Source of the DNA: Intrasporangium calvum DSM 43043
Lineage (GTDB): Bacteria > Actinomycetota > Actinomycetes > Actinomycetales > Dermatophilaceae
Reading direction: 5' to 3'
Assembly: GCF_000184685.1 (NCBI RefSeq)
Contig: NC_014830.1
Location: forward strand, 992,001-1,056,000
DNA: 64,000 bases
In this document: in pieces, positions 53,546 through 62,444 of the stretch
Layout: every line of letters starts with the position of its first letter
Numbering within the stretch: position 1 is the first letter of the stretch
Made by a program: the position numbers and the translations under genes
Notes under the pieces: generated by a model
The model's database searches: none
The model's input: the letters and a program-made list of their open reading frames with translations, nothing else
What the model was told of the DNA's origin: nothing

Positions 53546-54502
53546 ATGTCGTCGATCGTGAAGATGATCCTCAGGCGACTGCTGACACTCGTGCCGTTGA
53601 TGCTCGGGATCGCCCTCTTCGTCTTCGTGATCATGCGGCTCTCGCCGGTCAACTCCGCCGTGGCCGCGCTCGGCGACCAGGCCTCACCCGAGCAGATCGC
53701 CGAGTACGAGGCGTCCCGCGGGCTCGACCAGCCCGCTCCGGTCCAGTTCGTCCGCTTCCTCGGCAACGTCGTCCAGGGCGACTTCGGCGAGACGATCGGC
53801 ATCTCCAAGCCCGTCGCCGGCCTCATCGCCGAGGCCCTGCCCTTGACGATGCAGCTGACCCTCCTCGGGGTCGGACTCGCCCTCGTCATCGCCCTCGCCC
53901 TCGGGATCACGGCCGCGCTCTTCCGGGACCGCTGGCCCGACCAGGTCATCCGCGTCCTGTCGATGACCGGAATCTCCGTTCCCAGCTTCTGGCTGGCGCT
54001 GCTGATGATCCAGCACCTGTCCCTCGGGCTCGGCTGGTTCCCCAACGCCGGCTACACCAACCCGGCCGAGAGCCTCACCGGCTGGCTGCGGTCGATGGCC
54101 ATGCCGGCCATGGCGCTCGCCGTGCCGGTCGGGGCGTCGCTCGCCCGGATCGTGCGCACCTCGATGGTCGAGGAGCTCGACAAGGAGTACGTCCGCACCG
54201 CGTACGGCGCGGGCCTGCCACCGAGCATCGTCGTCGGGCGCAACGTCCTGCGCAACGCCCTGGTCAACCCCCTCACCGTGCTCGGACTCCGGGTCGGCTA
54301 CCTGCTCGGCGGCACGATCATCATCGAGGCGATCTTCACGATGCCCGGCATGGGCACCCTCGTCATGCAGGCCGTCGGCACCAACGACACCAACCTCGCG
54401 CAGGGCACGATCCTCGTCATCGCCTTCACCTTCGTCGTCGTCAACCTGCTCGTCGACATCCTCTATCTCTTCGCGAACCCGCGGCTGCGGGGAGGCCACT
54501 GA
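53546..54502 (+). CDS. ABC transporter permease, DppB type
   Basis: A 318-residue inner membrane protein with six helices, the first of the two permease subunits of a peptide-type importer. It has the N-terminal KMILRRLLTLVPLMLGIALFVF segment, the periplasmic loop with GLDQPAPVQFVRFLGNVVQGDFG, and the EAA-like loop EYVRTAYGAGLPPSIVVGRNVLRNAL that contacts the ATPase. Start ATG 53546 follows AAGGAGG. Its stop overlaps the next start (ATGA). Confidence 0.92.
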   Translation: MSSIVKMILRRLLTLVPLMLGIALFVFVIMRLSPVNSAVAALGDQASPEQIAEYEASRGLDQPAPVQFVRFLGNVVQGDFGETIGISKPVAGLIAEALPLTMQLTLLGVGLALVIALALGITAALFRDRWPDQVIRVLSMTGISVPSFWLALLMIQHLSLGLGWFPNAGYTNPAESLTGWLRSMAMPAMALAVPVGASLARIVRTSMVEELDKEYVRTAYGAGLPPSIVVGRNVLRNALVNPLTVLGLRVGYLLGGTIIIEAIFTMPGMGTLVMQAVGTNDTNLAQGTILVIAFTFVVVNLLVDILYLFANPRLRGGH

Positions 54503-56526
54503 TGACCATCCGCCCCGAACTGACCGCCACGCTGTCCGACCCGGCGAACCGCAAGGTGGCCAGCCGCGCTGCCCTGCGCCGCCTGCCCCTGCTGTCCCGG
54601 ATCGCCGCGGCCTTCATCGGCGTGCTCGTCCTCACGGCCATCCTCGCCCCCTGGCTCACGCCGCACGACCCGACCGCGACCGGCCTCGCGTCGGTCAACG
54701 TCGGGCCCGGGTCTGACTTCTGGTTCGGCGTCGACCGGTCGGGACGCGACATCTTCTCGCGCCTCGTCGCGGGCACCCGCCGCTCGCTCGTCGTCGGCTT
54801 CGGCGCCGCGAGCATCGCCCTCGCGCTCGGCACGCTCCTCGGTGCGCTCGCCGCGACCAGCCGCAAGGCGGTCGACGAGCTGGTCATGCGGCTGCTCGAC
54901 GTCGTCATGGCGTTCCCGGCCATCGCGCTGTCCGCGGTGCTCATCATCGCCTTCGGCAAGGACAGCCTGCTCGTCCTCATCCTCGCCATCGGCTTCGTCT
55001 TCACCCCGCCGATCGCCCGTGTGGTCCGCGCCAACGTGCTCACGCAGTACAGCGAGGACTACGTCGCGGCCGAGCAGGTCATCGGCGCCGGCCGCCTCCA
55101 CATCCTCGGTCGGCACGTGATCCGCAACTCCGCCGCCCCGGTGATGGTCTTCGCCACCGTCATGGTCGCCGACGCCATCGTCTTCGAGGCCTCGCTGTCT
55201 TTCATCGGAGGTGGCCTGCCCGGTCACGTCGCCGAGTCGTCGTGGGGCTCGGTCATCGCCTACGGCAAGGACGTCCTCCTCGCCGGCTCGTGGTGGGCCA
55301 CCTTCTTCCCCGGGCTGCTCATCCTGCTCACCGTGCTGTCCCTCAACATCCTCTCCGAGGGCATCTCCGACGCGTGGGCCGCGCCGGCGGCCAGACGGGT
55401 GAAGCGCAAGGTCACCTCCCCCGACGACGTCGACCGCCTCGAGACCTCCGAACCGGGCACCGGTGAGGTCCTGCCGCTCCCCGGCCTCGCCGAGGCAGGG
55501 CAGCGACTGCGTGAGCGGGCCCGCCCGCTGCCGCCGGGTGACCCGACCCTCACGGTCACCGACCTGCGGATCGGCTTCGACGGACGACACGACGGCGTCG
55601 ACATCGTCGACGGCATCAGCTTCGAGGTGCGCCCCGGCGAGGTGCTCGGCCTCGTCGGCGAGTCCGGCTCGGGCAAGTCGCTCACGGCCCTGGCCGTCAT
55701 GGGCCTCGAGCCCAAAGGTGCGCGGCTGGGCGGGACGGTCGACTTCAACGGCATCGACCTGCTCCGGTTGTCGCCGGCCCGTCGCCGGGCGCTGATGGGG
55801 CGCGAGATCGCGATGATCTACCAGGACGCCCTCTCGGCCCTCAACCCCGCGATGCGGATCCAGGCGCAGCTCGACCAGCTGACGAAGCGCGGCGGCACCC
55901 GGACCGCCGACGAGCTGATGGGTCTCGTCAGACTGGACCCCGACCGGACCCTCGGCTCCTATCCCCACGAGCTCTCCGGTGGCCAGCGTCAGCGCGTCGT
56001 CATCGCCATGGCCCTGTCGAGAGACCCCAGGCTGATCATCGCCGACGAGCCGACGACCGCCCTCGACGTCACCGTCCAGGCCCAGGTCATGACCCTGCTC
56101 CTCGACCTGCAGAAGCGGCTCGGCTTCGCCCTGGTCCTCGTCAGCCACGACCTCGCCCTCGTGAGCGACATCAGCGACCGCGTCGTCGTCATGTACGGCG
56201 GCCAGATCGTCGAGGGCGGCGTCACGGCCGAGGTCGTCGCCGCCCCGGCGCACCACTACGCCCGGGGCCTGCTCGGATCGGTGCTCTCCCTCGAGTCGGG
56301 GGCCGAACGGCTCACCCAGATCAAGGGCGTCGTCCCCTCGCCGGCGGACTTCCCGGCGGGCTGCCGGTTCTCGGACCGGTGCCCCATGTCCACCGCGGTG
56401 TGCCGCACCGAGGCGCCGCCGCTCGTGGGCGAGCCGGGGCACCACGTCGTCGCCTGCCACCATCCCGCCCACGAGCTCCCGGCGGCGACCGGGGCCACCC
56501 ACGCCACGGAAGGGGCCGTCTCATGA
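54502..56526 (+). CDS. Fused ABC permease (DppC) and ATPase (DppD)
   Basis: A 674-residue fusion of the second permease and the first ATPase subunit. Residues about 1-300 form a DppC permease (five or six helices, coupling loop EDYVAAEQVIGAGRLHILGRHV); a short charged linker leads to the ATPase at about 345-670 with Walker A VGESGSGKSL, LSGGQRQRVVIAMA and LIIADEPTTALD, and the C-terminal oligopeptide/dipeptide transporter tail with four cysteines (CRFSDRCPMSTAVC..CHH) that may hold an iron-sulphur cluster. Such fusions are known in actinobacterial importers, including sialic acid systems. Confidence 0.92.
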   Translation: MTIRPELTATLSDPANRKVASRAALRRLPLLSRIAAAFIGVLVLTAILAPWLTPHDPTATGLASVNVGPGSDFWFGVDRSGRDIFSRLVAGTRRSLVVGFGAASIALALGTLLGALAATSRKAVDELVMRLLDVVMAFPAIALSAVLIIAFGKDSLLVLILAIGFVFTPPIARVVRANVLTQYSEDYVAAEQVIGAGRLHILGRHVIRNSAAPVMVFATVMVADAIVFEASLSFIGGGLPGHVAESSWGSVIAYGKDVLLAGSWWATFFPGLLILLTVLSLNILSEGISDAWAAPAARRVKRKVTSPDDVDRLETSEPGTGEVLPLPGLAEAGQRLRERARPLPPGDPTLTVTDLRIGFDGRHDGVDIVDGISFEVRPGEVLGLVGESGSGKSLTALAVMGLEPKGARLGGTVDFNGIDLLRLSPARRRALMGREIAMIYQDALSALNPAMRIQAQLDQLTKRGGTRTADELMGLVRLDPDRTLGSYPHELSGGQRQRVVIAMALSRDPRLIIADEPTTALDVTVQAQVMTLLLDLQKRLGFALVLVSHDLALVSDISDRVVVMYGGQIVEGGVTAEVVAAPAHHYARGLLGSVLSLESGAERLTQIKGVVPSPADFPAGCRFSDRCPMSTAVCRTEAPPLVGEPGHHVVACHHPAHELPAATGATHATEGAVS

Positions 56527-57560
56527 ACGGGCCGATCATGCGTCTCGACGACGTGTCGGTGGTCCACCGGATCAAGGGTGCGGGACTCTTCGGCCACGGC
56601 AGCGTCCAGGCCCTCAACGGGGCGTCCCTCGAGATCCGCGCCGGGGAGACCGTCGGTGTCGTCGGTGAGTCGGGATGCGGGAAGTCGACGATGGCCAAGG
56701 CCATGGTCGGCCTCCAACGTCCCACGTCGGGCTCGATCATCTTCGAGGGCCGGGACATCTGGTCCCTCAAGGACCGGGAGCGCCGCAGCCACCTCGGTCG
56801 GGGCGTGGGGATGATCTTCCAGGATCCGGCCGCCTCGCTGAACCGGCGCATGCCGATCAGCCAGGTCGTCCGCGACCCCCTCGACGTCCACGACGTCGGC
56901 ACGCCCAAGGAGCGCACCGCCCGGGTCCGCGACCTGCTCGACCTCGTGGGCCTGCCCCGCTCGGCGGCGGACGTCCTCCCGAGCCAGCTGTCCGGCGGCC
57001 AGCGGCAGCGCGTCTCGATTGCCCGCGCACTCGCGCTGGAGCCTTCCCTCGTCATCGCGGACGAACCGACGAGCGCGCTCGACGTCTCGGTGCGCGCGCA
57101 GATCCTCAACCTGCTCCTCGACCTCAAGGAGCGGCTCGGCATCGCGATGGTCTTCGTCTCCCACGACATCCAGACGGTCAAGCGGGTCAGTGACCGGGTC
57201 GTGACGATGTACCTGGGCCGGATCGTCGAGGAGACCCCCGCCGACCGGTTGCCGGAACTCGCGGTCCACCCCTACACCCGCGCGCTGTTCTCCGCGACGC
57301 CGGGTCTGCTCGACCCGATCGACCCGATCCCGCTCGTCGGGCCGGTTCCGTCCGCGGCGAACCCGCCTTCGGGCTGCCCCTTCCGCACCCGCTGCTGGAA
57401 GGCGACCGAGGTCTGCTCCGAGCTGATGCCGGGGCCGATGCTCGCCGCAGAGGGCCACACCTACCGCTGTCACCACCCCGTGCCGGCCGGGATCACGACC
57501 GCGGACCTCGCGGCGTCGGCCCGCGCCGCCACCGCCGACCTCGTCAAGGAGCCGTCATGA
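56523..57560 (+). CDS. ABC transporter ATPase, DppF type
   Basis: A 345-residue ATPase, partner of the fused one: Walker A VGESGCGKST near residue 55, QLSGGQRQRVSIARAL, Walker B LVIADEPTSALD and the C-terminal cysteine tail CPFRTRCWKATEVC..CHHP. It completes a SBP-B-CD-F importer. The ATG overlaps the previous stop by four bases and its own stop overlaps the nanA-like start. Confidence 0.93.
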   Translation: MNGPIMRLDDVSVVHRIKGAGLFGHGSVQALNGASLEIRAGETVGVVGESGCGKSTMAKAMVGLQRPTSGSIIFEGRDIWSLKDRERRSHLGRGVGMIFQDPAASLNRRMPISQVVRDPLDVHDVGTPKERTARVRDLLDLVGLPRSAADVLPSQLSGGQRQRVSIARALALEPSLVIADEPTSALDVSVRAQILNLLLDLKERLGIAMVFVSHDIQTVKRVSDRVVTMYLGRIVEETPADRLPELAVHPYTRALFSATPGLLDPIDPIPLVGPVPSAANPPSGCPFRTRCWKATEVCSELMPGPMLAAEGHTYRCHHPVPAGITTADLAASARAATADLVKEPS

Positions 57561-58489
57561 CGACCGCAACACCCTTCCATGGCCTCGTGCCGCCGGTCGT
57601 CACCCCGCTGGGCGAGGACCTGACCGTCGACGTCGCCTCGCTCGAGCGCCTCGTGGCCCGGATGATCGACGCGGGCGTCGACGGGCTCTTCGCCCTCGGC
57701 AGCAGCGGCGAGACCGTCCTCCTCGACGACGCGCAGCGCGACCTCGCCCTCGAGGTCATCGTCAAGACCGCAGACGGACGGGTGCCGGTCATCGCCGGCG
57801 CCATCGAGCCGGGCACGGCCCGGTCGGTCCAGCGCGCCCGCGCCGCCGAGCGGCTCGGCGCCCAGGCGGTGGTGGCCACGGCGCCCTTCTACGTCATCGT
57901 CGGCCCGCACGAGATCGAGCGGCACTTCCGCTCCGTCGCGGCCGCCGTCGACGTGCCGTTGTTCGCCTACGACATCCCGGTCTGCGTCCACTCCAAGCTC
58001 TCGAACGACCTCGTCCTGCGCCTCGCGCACGACGGTGTCATCGCGGGTGTCAAGGACTCGAGCGGCGACGACGTCGGCTTCCGGCAGCTCCTCGTCCAGG
58101 TGGCCGCGGAAGGGCTGTCCGACTTCGCCACCCTGACCGGCCACGAGGTGATGGTCGACTCGATGCTCCTCGCGGGCGCGAGCGGCTCCGTGCCCGGGCT
58201 GGCCAACGTCGACCCCGCCGGCTACGCCCGCCTGCACGCGGCGGTCGCGGCCGGCGACGTCGCGGCGGCCCGTGCCGAGCAGGAGCGCCTCATCCAGCTG
58301 TTCCGGATCGTCGACGCAGCCGACCCGGCCACCTCTGCCGGCATGACCCGTGGCGCGGGCTCGTTCAAGACGGCGCTACACGTCCTGGGCGTCATCGACA
58401 GCAACGCGATCTCGCTGCCGCTGCGCGCCCTCGACGATGCCGAGTCGGGCCGGGTGCGCGAGGTCCTCGAGTCGGTGGGACTGCTCTGA
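57557..58489 (+). CDS. nanA: DapA-family lyase, probable N-acetylneuraminate lyase
   Basis: A 310-residue class I aldolase of the DHDPS/NAL family. Motifs are GLVPPVVTPLGEDLTVD, FALGSSGETVLL (substrate carboxylate loop), the Tyr in LFAYDIPVCVH and the Schiff-base lysine in VIAGVKDSSGD near residue 161. Followed by a ROK kinase and NanE it most likely splits sialic acid to ManNAc and pyruvate. The family alone would not tell NAL from related lyases; the neighbours do. Confidence 0.85.
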   Translation: MTTATPFHGLVPPVVTPLGEDLTVDVASLERLVARMIDAGVDGLFALGSSGETVLLDDAQRDLALEVIVKTADGRVPVIAGAIEPGTARSVQRARAAERLGAQAVVATAPFYVIVGPHEIERHFRSVAAAVDVPLFAYDIPVCVHSKLSNDLVLRLAHDGVIAGVKDSSGDDVGFRQLLVQVAAEGLSDFATLTGHEVMVDSMLLAGASGSVPGLANVDPAGYARLHAAVAAGDVAAARAEQERLIQLFRIVDAADPATSAGMTRGAGSFKTALHVLGVIDSNAISLPLRALDDAESGRVREVLESVGLL

Positions 58490-58492
58490 CCC

Positions 58493-59422
58493 ATGGCTCA
58501 GACCGTCGTCGCCCTCGACATCGGCGGCACCAAGACTGCCGCCGCACTCGTCACCGCGGAGGGTGCCGTCACCGACGTGACGACGGCGCCCACACCGGGT
58601 GACCAGGGGCCGGAGGCCATCGTCCGGGTCGCCTCCGGCCTCGCAGCCGACCTCCTCGTGACCGCGACCGCCCGCGGTCACGAGGTGGTCGGTCTCGGTG
58701 TCGGCAGCGCCGGGGTCATCGACACCGCGACCGGCCGCGTCGTCTCCGCCACGGAGGTCCTGCGCGACTGGGCGGGCACGGAGGTCAGGGACGCACTGAG
58801 CGAGCTCAGCGGCATCCGGCACGTCGTGGTCGACAACGACGTCCACGCCCACGCCCTGGGCGAGACCTGGCTCGGCGCCGCGTCCGGTGCCTCGAGCGCC
58901 TTCTTCGTCGCGGTCGGCACCGGCATCGGTGCGTCCGTCGTCATCGACGGGACCGTGTGGCACGGCCGCCGCGACGTCGCCGGGCACTTCGGACACGTCG
59001 CAGTGCCCCACGCCGGCGGAATGCCCTGTGTCTGCGGGGGATCTGGCCACCTCGAGGCCGTCGCGGCTGGGCCGGCCATGGTCTGGTCGTACAACCGGCG
59101 GGCCCGCGCCGACCTCACGTCGCTCGCCGACGTCGCCCGCCGCGCCGACGCCGGCGACCGCCTCGCCGTGATGACCATCGACATCGGCGCGCGGGCGCTC
59201 GGCAGCGCCATCGGCGGGGCCGCCAACCTGCTCGACCCGGAGGTCGTGGTCATCGGCGGAGGCGTCCCCGGCATCGGCGCCCGCTGGTGGGAGCCGATGG
59301 AGGAAGCCGTGCGGGCCGAGCTGCTGCCCCCGCTCGCGGAGCTGCCGGTGCTCCCGGCCCGGCTCGGCTCGGCTGCCGCCCTCGTCGGCGCCGCCCGGCT
59401 CGTCTGGAAGGGACTCGCGTGA
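58493..59422 (+). CDS. nanK: ROK family kinase, probable N-acetylmannosamine kinase
   Basis: A 309-residue sugar kinase: phosphate loop ALDIGGTKTAAALV near residue 6, VGTGIGASVVIDG, the ROK zinc site GHFGHVAV..CVCGGSGHLEAVAAG with its histidine and cysteines, and VVIGGGVPGIG. ManNAc kinase activity is inferred from its place between nanA and nanE. A slightly degenerate GTATGCCGCTG repeat (58799-58819) lies in frame as SELSGIRHV, a usual place for a native sequence, so it may be chance. Confidence 0.87.
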   Translation: MAQTVVALDIGGTKTAAALVTAEGAVTDVTTAPTPGDQGPEAIVRVASGLAADLLVTATARGHEVVGLGVGSAGVIDTATGRVVSATEVLRDWAGTEVRDALSELSGIRHVVVDNDVHAHALGETWLGAASGASSAFFVAVGTGIGASVVIDGTVWHGRRDVAGHFGHVAVPHAGGMPCVCGGSGHLEAVAAGPAMVWSYNRRARADLTSLADVARRADAGDRLAVMTIDIGARALGSAIGGAANLLDPEVVVIGGGVPGIGARWWEPMEEAVRAELLPPLAELPVLPARLGSAAALVGAARLVWKGLA

Positions 59423-60093
59423 ACCCCATCGATCGGATCAGAGGCGGACTCGTCGTGTCCGTCCAGGCCTACCCCGGGGAGCCCATGCGGCACCCGGACA
59501 CCATGCGCAGGGTCGCCGAGTCCGCCGTCCGCGGCGGAGCGGCCGGCATCCGGGCCCAGGGGATCGACGACCTGCGCGCCATGCGCCCGGTCATCGACCT
59601 GCCCCTCATGGGCCTCTGGAAGGACGGCGACAGCGGCGTCTTCATCACCCCGACCGTGATCCATGCCGTCGAGGTCGCCCGGACGGGCTGCGAGATCGTC
59701 GCCGTCGACGGGACGCGGCGTCCGCGCCCGGACGGGTCGTCGCTCGCCGAGACGGTCGCGGCCGTGCACCGCGAGGGAGCCCTGCTCATGGCTGACTGCG
59801 CGACGCTGGCCGACGGGGTGGCCGCCGCCGAGGTGGGTGCCGACCTCATCGGCACCACGCTCTCCGGCTACACCCCGGACAGTCCCAGGACGCCCGGCCC
59901 GGACCTCGACCTCGTCGCCGCTCTCGTGCGTGAGCTCGGCCTCCCGGTCGTCGCCGAGGGCCGGATCCACACGCCGGACCAGGCCGGGGCCGCGCTGGAC
60001 GCGGGAGCCCATGCCGTCGTCGTCGGGACCGCCATCACCCACCCGGCGACGATCACGTCCTGGTTCGTCGACGCGACCCGCGTCCGCCCGTGA
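59419..60093 (+). CDS. nanE: N-acetylmannosamine-6-phosphate 2-epimerase
   Basis: Converts ManNAc-6-P to GlcNAc-6-P. The 224-residue TIM barrel has the NanE start GGLVVSVQAYPGEPMRHPDTM, RAQGIDDLRAM, the catalytic lysine in LMGLWKDGD, IVAVDGTRRPRPDG and LIGTTLSGYTPDS. This enzyme is specific for the sialic acid route and so identifies the cluster. Start GTG 59419 overlaps the nanK stop; its stop overlaps the esterase start. GlcNAc-6-P deacetylase (nagA) is not in the window and must be elsewhere. Confidence 0.94.
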   Translation: MNPIDRIRGGLVVSVQAYPGEPMRHPDTMRRVAESAVRGGAAGIRAQGIDDLRAMRPVIDLPLMGLWKDGDSGVFITPTVIHAVEVARTGCEIVAVDGTRRPRPDGSSLAETVAAVHREGALLMADCATLADGVAAAEVGADLIGTTLSGYTPDSPRTPGPDLDLVAALVRELGLPVVAEGRIHTPDQAGAALDAGAHAVVVGTAITHPATITSWFVDATRVRP

Positions 60094-61004
60094 GCCGGCT
60101 GCTGCCTCCGGAGGCGCTGCACCCCCAGGTGCGGGCGCTCCCCGACACCACCGCGCCGATCGACCCGGCTCGGCTCGACGAGCAGCGGCGCGCCGTCGCC
60201 CTGAACACACCGGTGGAGGCGGGGGAGGGTGTGCCCGTCCGGTACGTCGAGGACGTCGATGCCGAGGGGGTGCCCTGCCGGCTCTACCGACCCGCCGACG
60301 GCCGGCTGCCGGTCGTCGTCTACGTCCACGGCGGCGGCTGGGTCGACGGAGGGCTCGCCTCGCACGACCCGCTGTGCCGCCTCCTCGCTGCGCGGTCCGG
60401 GGCCGCCGTGCTGTCCGTGGACTACCGCCTCGCGCCCGAGCACCCCTGTCCGGCGGCCTCGGACGACGTCGACCGTGCCATCCACTGGCTGCGTTCCCCG
60501 GCGGCCGAGCTCCGGTCCCTCGATGCGAGCCGCCTTGCGCTGAGCGGAGACTCGTCCGGCGGGCACCTGGCGGCGGTCGCTTCGCGGCGCTGCCGGGACC
60601 GGGGCGTCCCGGTGCGGGCCCAGGCGCTCTTCTACCCCGTGGTCGACCCCACCGGCGCGACGTGGGGCGACACCGTGTTCCCCGGGCTCAAGGCCCCGAA
60701 CCTCAGGTGGTGCTGGGACGTCTTCGCCCCGCCCGGCGTCGACCGGAGCAGCCCGGATGTGTCACCCGCGCTGGGCGACCTGAGCGGCTTGCCCCCGACC
60801 CTGGTCGTCACCGCCGAGCACGACATCCTCACGGTCGAGGCGGAGGCCTATGCCGCCGCCCTGGCCGAGGCCGGCGTCAGCTCGGTCACCGTCCGGGTGC
60901 AGGGGCTGGTGCACGGCTTCGTCCGCCGGCTCGCCCGTTTCGACGCGGCCGCCGCCGCAGTGGACCTCGCTGCGGGCCACCTGGCACGCCACCTCGGCGA
61001 CTGA
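60090..61004 (+). CDS. Alpha/beta hydrolase (HSL-type esterase) in the sialic acid operon
   Basis: A 304-residue cytoplasmic esterase of the hormone-sensitive lipase group: oxyanion motif VVYVHGGGWVDGG, DYRLAPEHP, nucleophile in LALSGDSSGGHLAAVA (Ser near 153), Asp in VTAEHDILTVEAE and His in LVHGFVRR. It overlaps nanE by four bases and so belongs to the nan operon. Because sialic acids are often O-acetylated, a role in removing acetyl groups after uptake is attractive, but the known sialate esterases belong to another (SGNH) fold; this is inference. Confidence 0.9.
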   Translation: MSRLLPPEALHPQVRALPDTTAPIDPARLDEQRRAVALNTPVEAGEGVPVRYVEDVDAEGVPCRLYRPADGRLPVVVYVHGGGWVDGGLASHDPLCRLLAARSGAAVLSVDYRLAPEHPCPAASDDVDRAIHWLRSPAAELRSLDASRLALSGDSSGGHLAAVASRRCRDRGVPVRAQALFYPVVDPTGATWGDTVFPGLKAPNLRWCWDVFAPPGVDRSSPDVSPALGDLSGLPPTLVVTAEHDILTVEAEAYAAALAEAGVSSVTVRVQGLVHGFVRRLARFDAAAAAVDLAAGHLARHLGD

Positions 61005-61017
61005 CCCCAGCTGGTGG

Positions 61018-61590
61018 TCAGCCCTGCTCGGACTGCTGCGCCTTCTTCGCCTTCTTGTACTCACGCACCTTGACCCGCGAGTCGTCGTCGACGACGTCCG
61101 CGATCGACCGGTGCCCCGGCTTCCCGTAGTCCCCGGTCGCCTCCTCCCAGCCGGGCGGCGTGACGCCGAACTGCTTGGCGAGGAGCGCGGCGAAGATCCG
61201 CGCCTTCTGGTCGCCGAAGCCGGGGAGGCCGGCGATGCGCCGGACGAGCTCGCTGCCGGAGTCGACGCCGGTCCAGAGGCTGGCGGCGTCGCCGTCCCAC
61301 TCGTCGACGACCGCCTGGCAGAGCTGCTGGGCCCGCGCCGCCATCGAGCCGGGGAAGCGGTGCAGCGCCGGTGGGGTCCGGAAGTGCTCGAGCAGGGTGT
61401 CGGGGGGCAGCGCCGCGATCGTCTCCGCGTCGAGGTGGTCGGTCCCCATCCGCTGGGCGAGGACGCTCGGGGAGGTGAACGCCTTCTCCATGGTGATCTG
61501 CTGGTCGAGCAGCATCCCGAGCAGGAGGGCGAGGGGGTCGCGCTCCAGGAGGGTGTTGCCTTCGTCGGTCGTCGCCAGGTGCAGGGCCAT
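61018..61590 (-). CDS. HhH-GPD type base-excision DNA repair protein
   Basis: A 190-residue protein of the helix-hairpin-helix DNA glycosylase superfamily in a short form: LALLLGMLLDQQITMEKAF near the N-terminus and the hairpin LVRRIAGLPGFGDQKARIFAALLAKQFGV, with GLPGFGDQKA as the HhH. The usual catalytic aspartate region is not clear, so activity is uncertain. Ends with a Lys-rich tail. Start ATG 61590. It converges with the nan operon with a 13-base gap. Confidence 0.85.
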   Translation of the reverse strand: MALHLATTDEGNTLLERDPLALLLGMLLDQQITMEKAFTSPSVLAQRMGTDHLDAETIAALPPDTLLEHFRTPPALHRFPGSMAARAQQLCQAVVDEWDGDAASLWTGVDSGSELVRRIAGLPGFGDQKARIFAALLAKQFGVTPPGWEEATGDYGKPGHRSIADVVDDDSRVKVREYKKAKKAQQSEQG

Positions 61591-61602
61591 CCCTCCATCT
61601 TG

Positions 61603-61625
61603 TCGTATGCCGCTGAGCTGGCTCC
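61603..61625. repeat. GTATGCCGCTG family repeat, solo copy
   Basis: TCGTATGCCGCTGAGCTGGC, 12 bases upstream of the HhH-GPD start. Confidence 0.8.
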
Positions 61626-61626
61626 C

Positions 61627-61784
61627 CGACGTCCGCCCGGTCCGACTCCTCCCGTCCGCCCGGTCCGACTCCCCGACGTCCGCGCGGTCCGCCTCCTCCC
61701 GTCCGCCCAGACCGCAACACACCCGCCTACCGAGTGGTGGCCCCGGCTGCACCCGGGGTGGCCGGGCGGTAAGCGGGTGTGTTG
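61627..61784. repeat. GTCCGCCCGGTCCGACTCC tandem units plus CAACACACCCGC hairpin
   Basis: First, about four alternating units of GTCCGCSCGGTCCGACTCC and CTCCCGTCCGCCC (61627-61710). Then an inverted pair, CAACACACCCGCCTACCG (61715-61732) and CGGTAAGCGGGTGTGTTG (61767-61784), one mismatch in 18, with an inner GC-rich hairpin. The hairpin is 15 bases past the YigZ stop and is probably its terminator. No gene lies in this 209-base gap. Confidence 0.8.
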
Positions 61785-61799
61785 CCGAGGAGGTGCGGG

Positions 61800-62444
61800 T
61801 CAGGTGTCGACCCAGGTGCTGGGGCCGGGCGTGACCCTGGCCGCCCCGGACGTGAGGGAGGCAGCCGTCCCGGCCAGCGACTCGACGTCGTCCGGGGCGA
61901 CGGCGACCTGCAGCCGCACCCCCGTCGCGAGGTACTCGACCTCGGTCACCACCATGCCGGAGCGGCCGCGCAGGGCGTGCTCGACGCGGGGACCATCCGC
62001 GTGGCCCACCTCGATCGCCACGGTGCGGCGTCGCTCGCGGACCACGAGGGGCGCGGCGTCGAGGGCGGCTCCCACGGCATCGCCGTACGCGCGGATCAGC
62101 CCCCCGGTGCCGAGCAGCACCCCACCGAACCACCGGGTCACCACCGCGACGACGTCAGTGACCCCTCGGCCCCGCAGCACTTCGAGCATCGGCGCGCCGG
62201 CGGTGCCCGACGGCTCGCCGTCGTCGTTGCTGCGCTGTGTCGCACCATCAGGCCCGAGGACGAACGCGGTGCAGTGGTGCCGGGCCTCGCGGCTGCCCGC
62301 GCGCACCGCCTCGATGACCTCGCGGGCCGCAGCCTCCGTCTCGACGCGCCGCAGGTCGCAGACGAACCGCGACCGACGCACCTCGATCTCGGCACTCGAC
62401 CGACCGGCGATGGTCACGTAGGAGCGGGGCGAGCTCAGCGGCAT
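61800..62444 (-). CDS. YigZ/IMPACT family protein
   Basis: A 214-residue protein of the YigZ family with the N-terminal IMPACT fold (RSRFVCDLRRVETEAAAREVIEAVR, ARHHCTAFVLG, SNDDGEPSGTAGAPMLEVLRG, VVTRWFGGVLLGTGGLIRAYGDA) and a C-terminal ferredoxin-like domain. Its function is unknown; a nucleic acid or translation role is suggested for relatives. The likely start codon ATG 62444 lies inside a GTATGCCGCTG repeat, so the first residues MPLSS come from that element; GGAAAGGG lies upstream. A GTG nine codons in is the alternative. Confidence 0.88.
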   Translation of the reverse strand: MPLSSPRSYVTIAGRSSAEIEVRRSRFVCDLRRVETEAAAREVIEAVRAGSREARHHCTAFVLGPDGATQRSNDDGEPSGTAGAPMLEVLRGRGVTDVVAVVTRWFGGVLLGTGGLIRAYGDAVGAALDAAPLVVRERRRTVAIEVGHADGPRVEHALRGRSGMVVTEVEYLATGVRLQVAVAPDDVESLAGTAASLTSGAARVTPGPSTWVDT

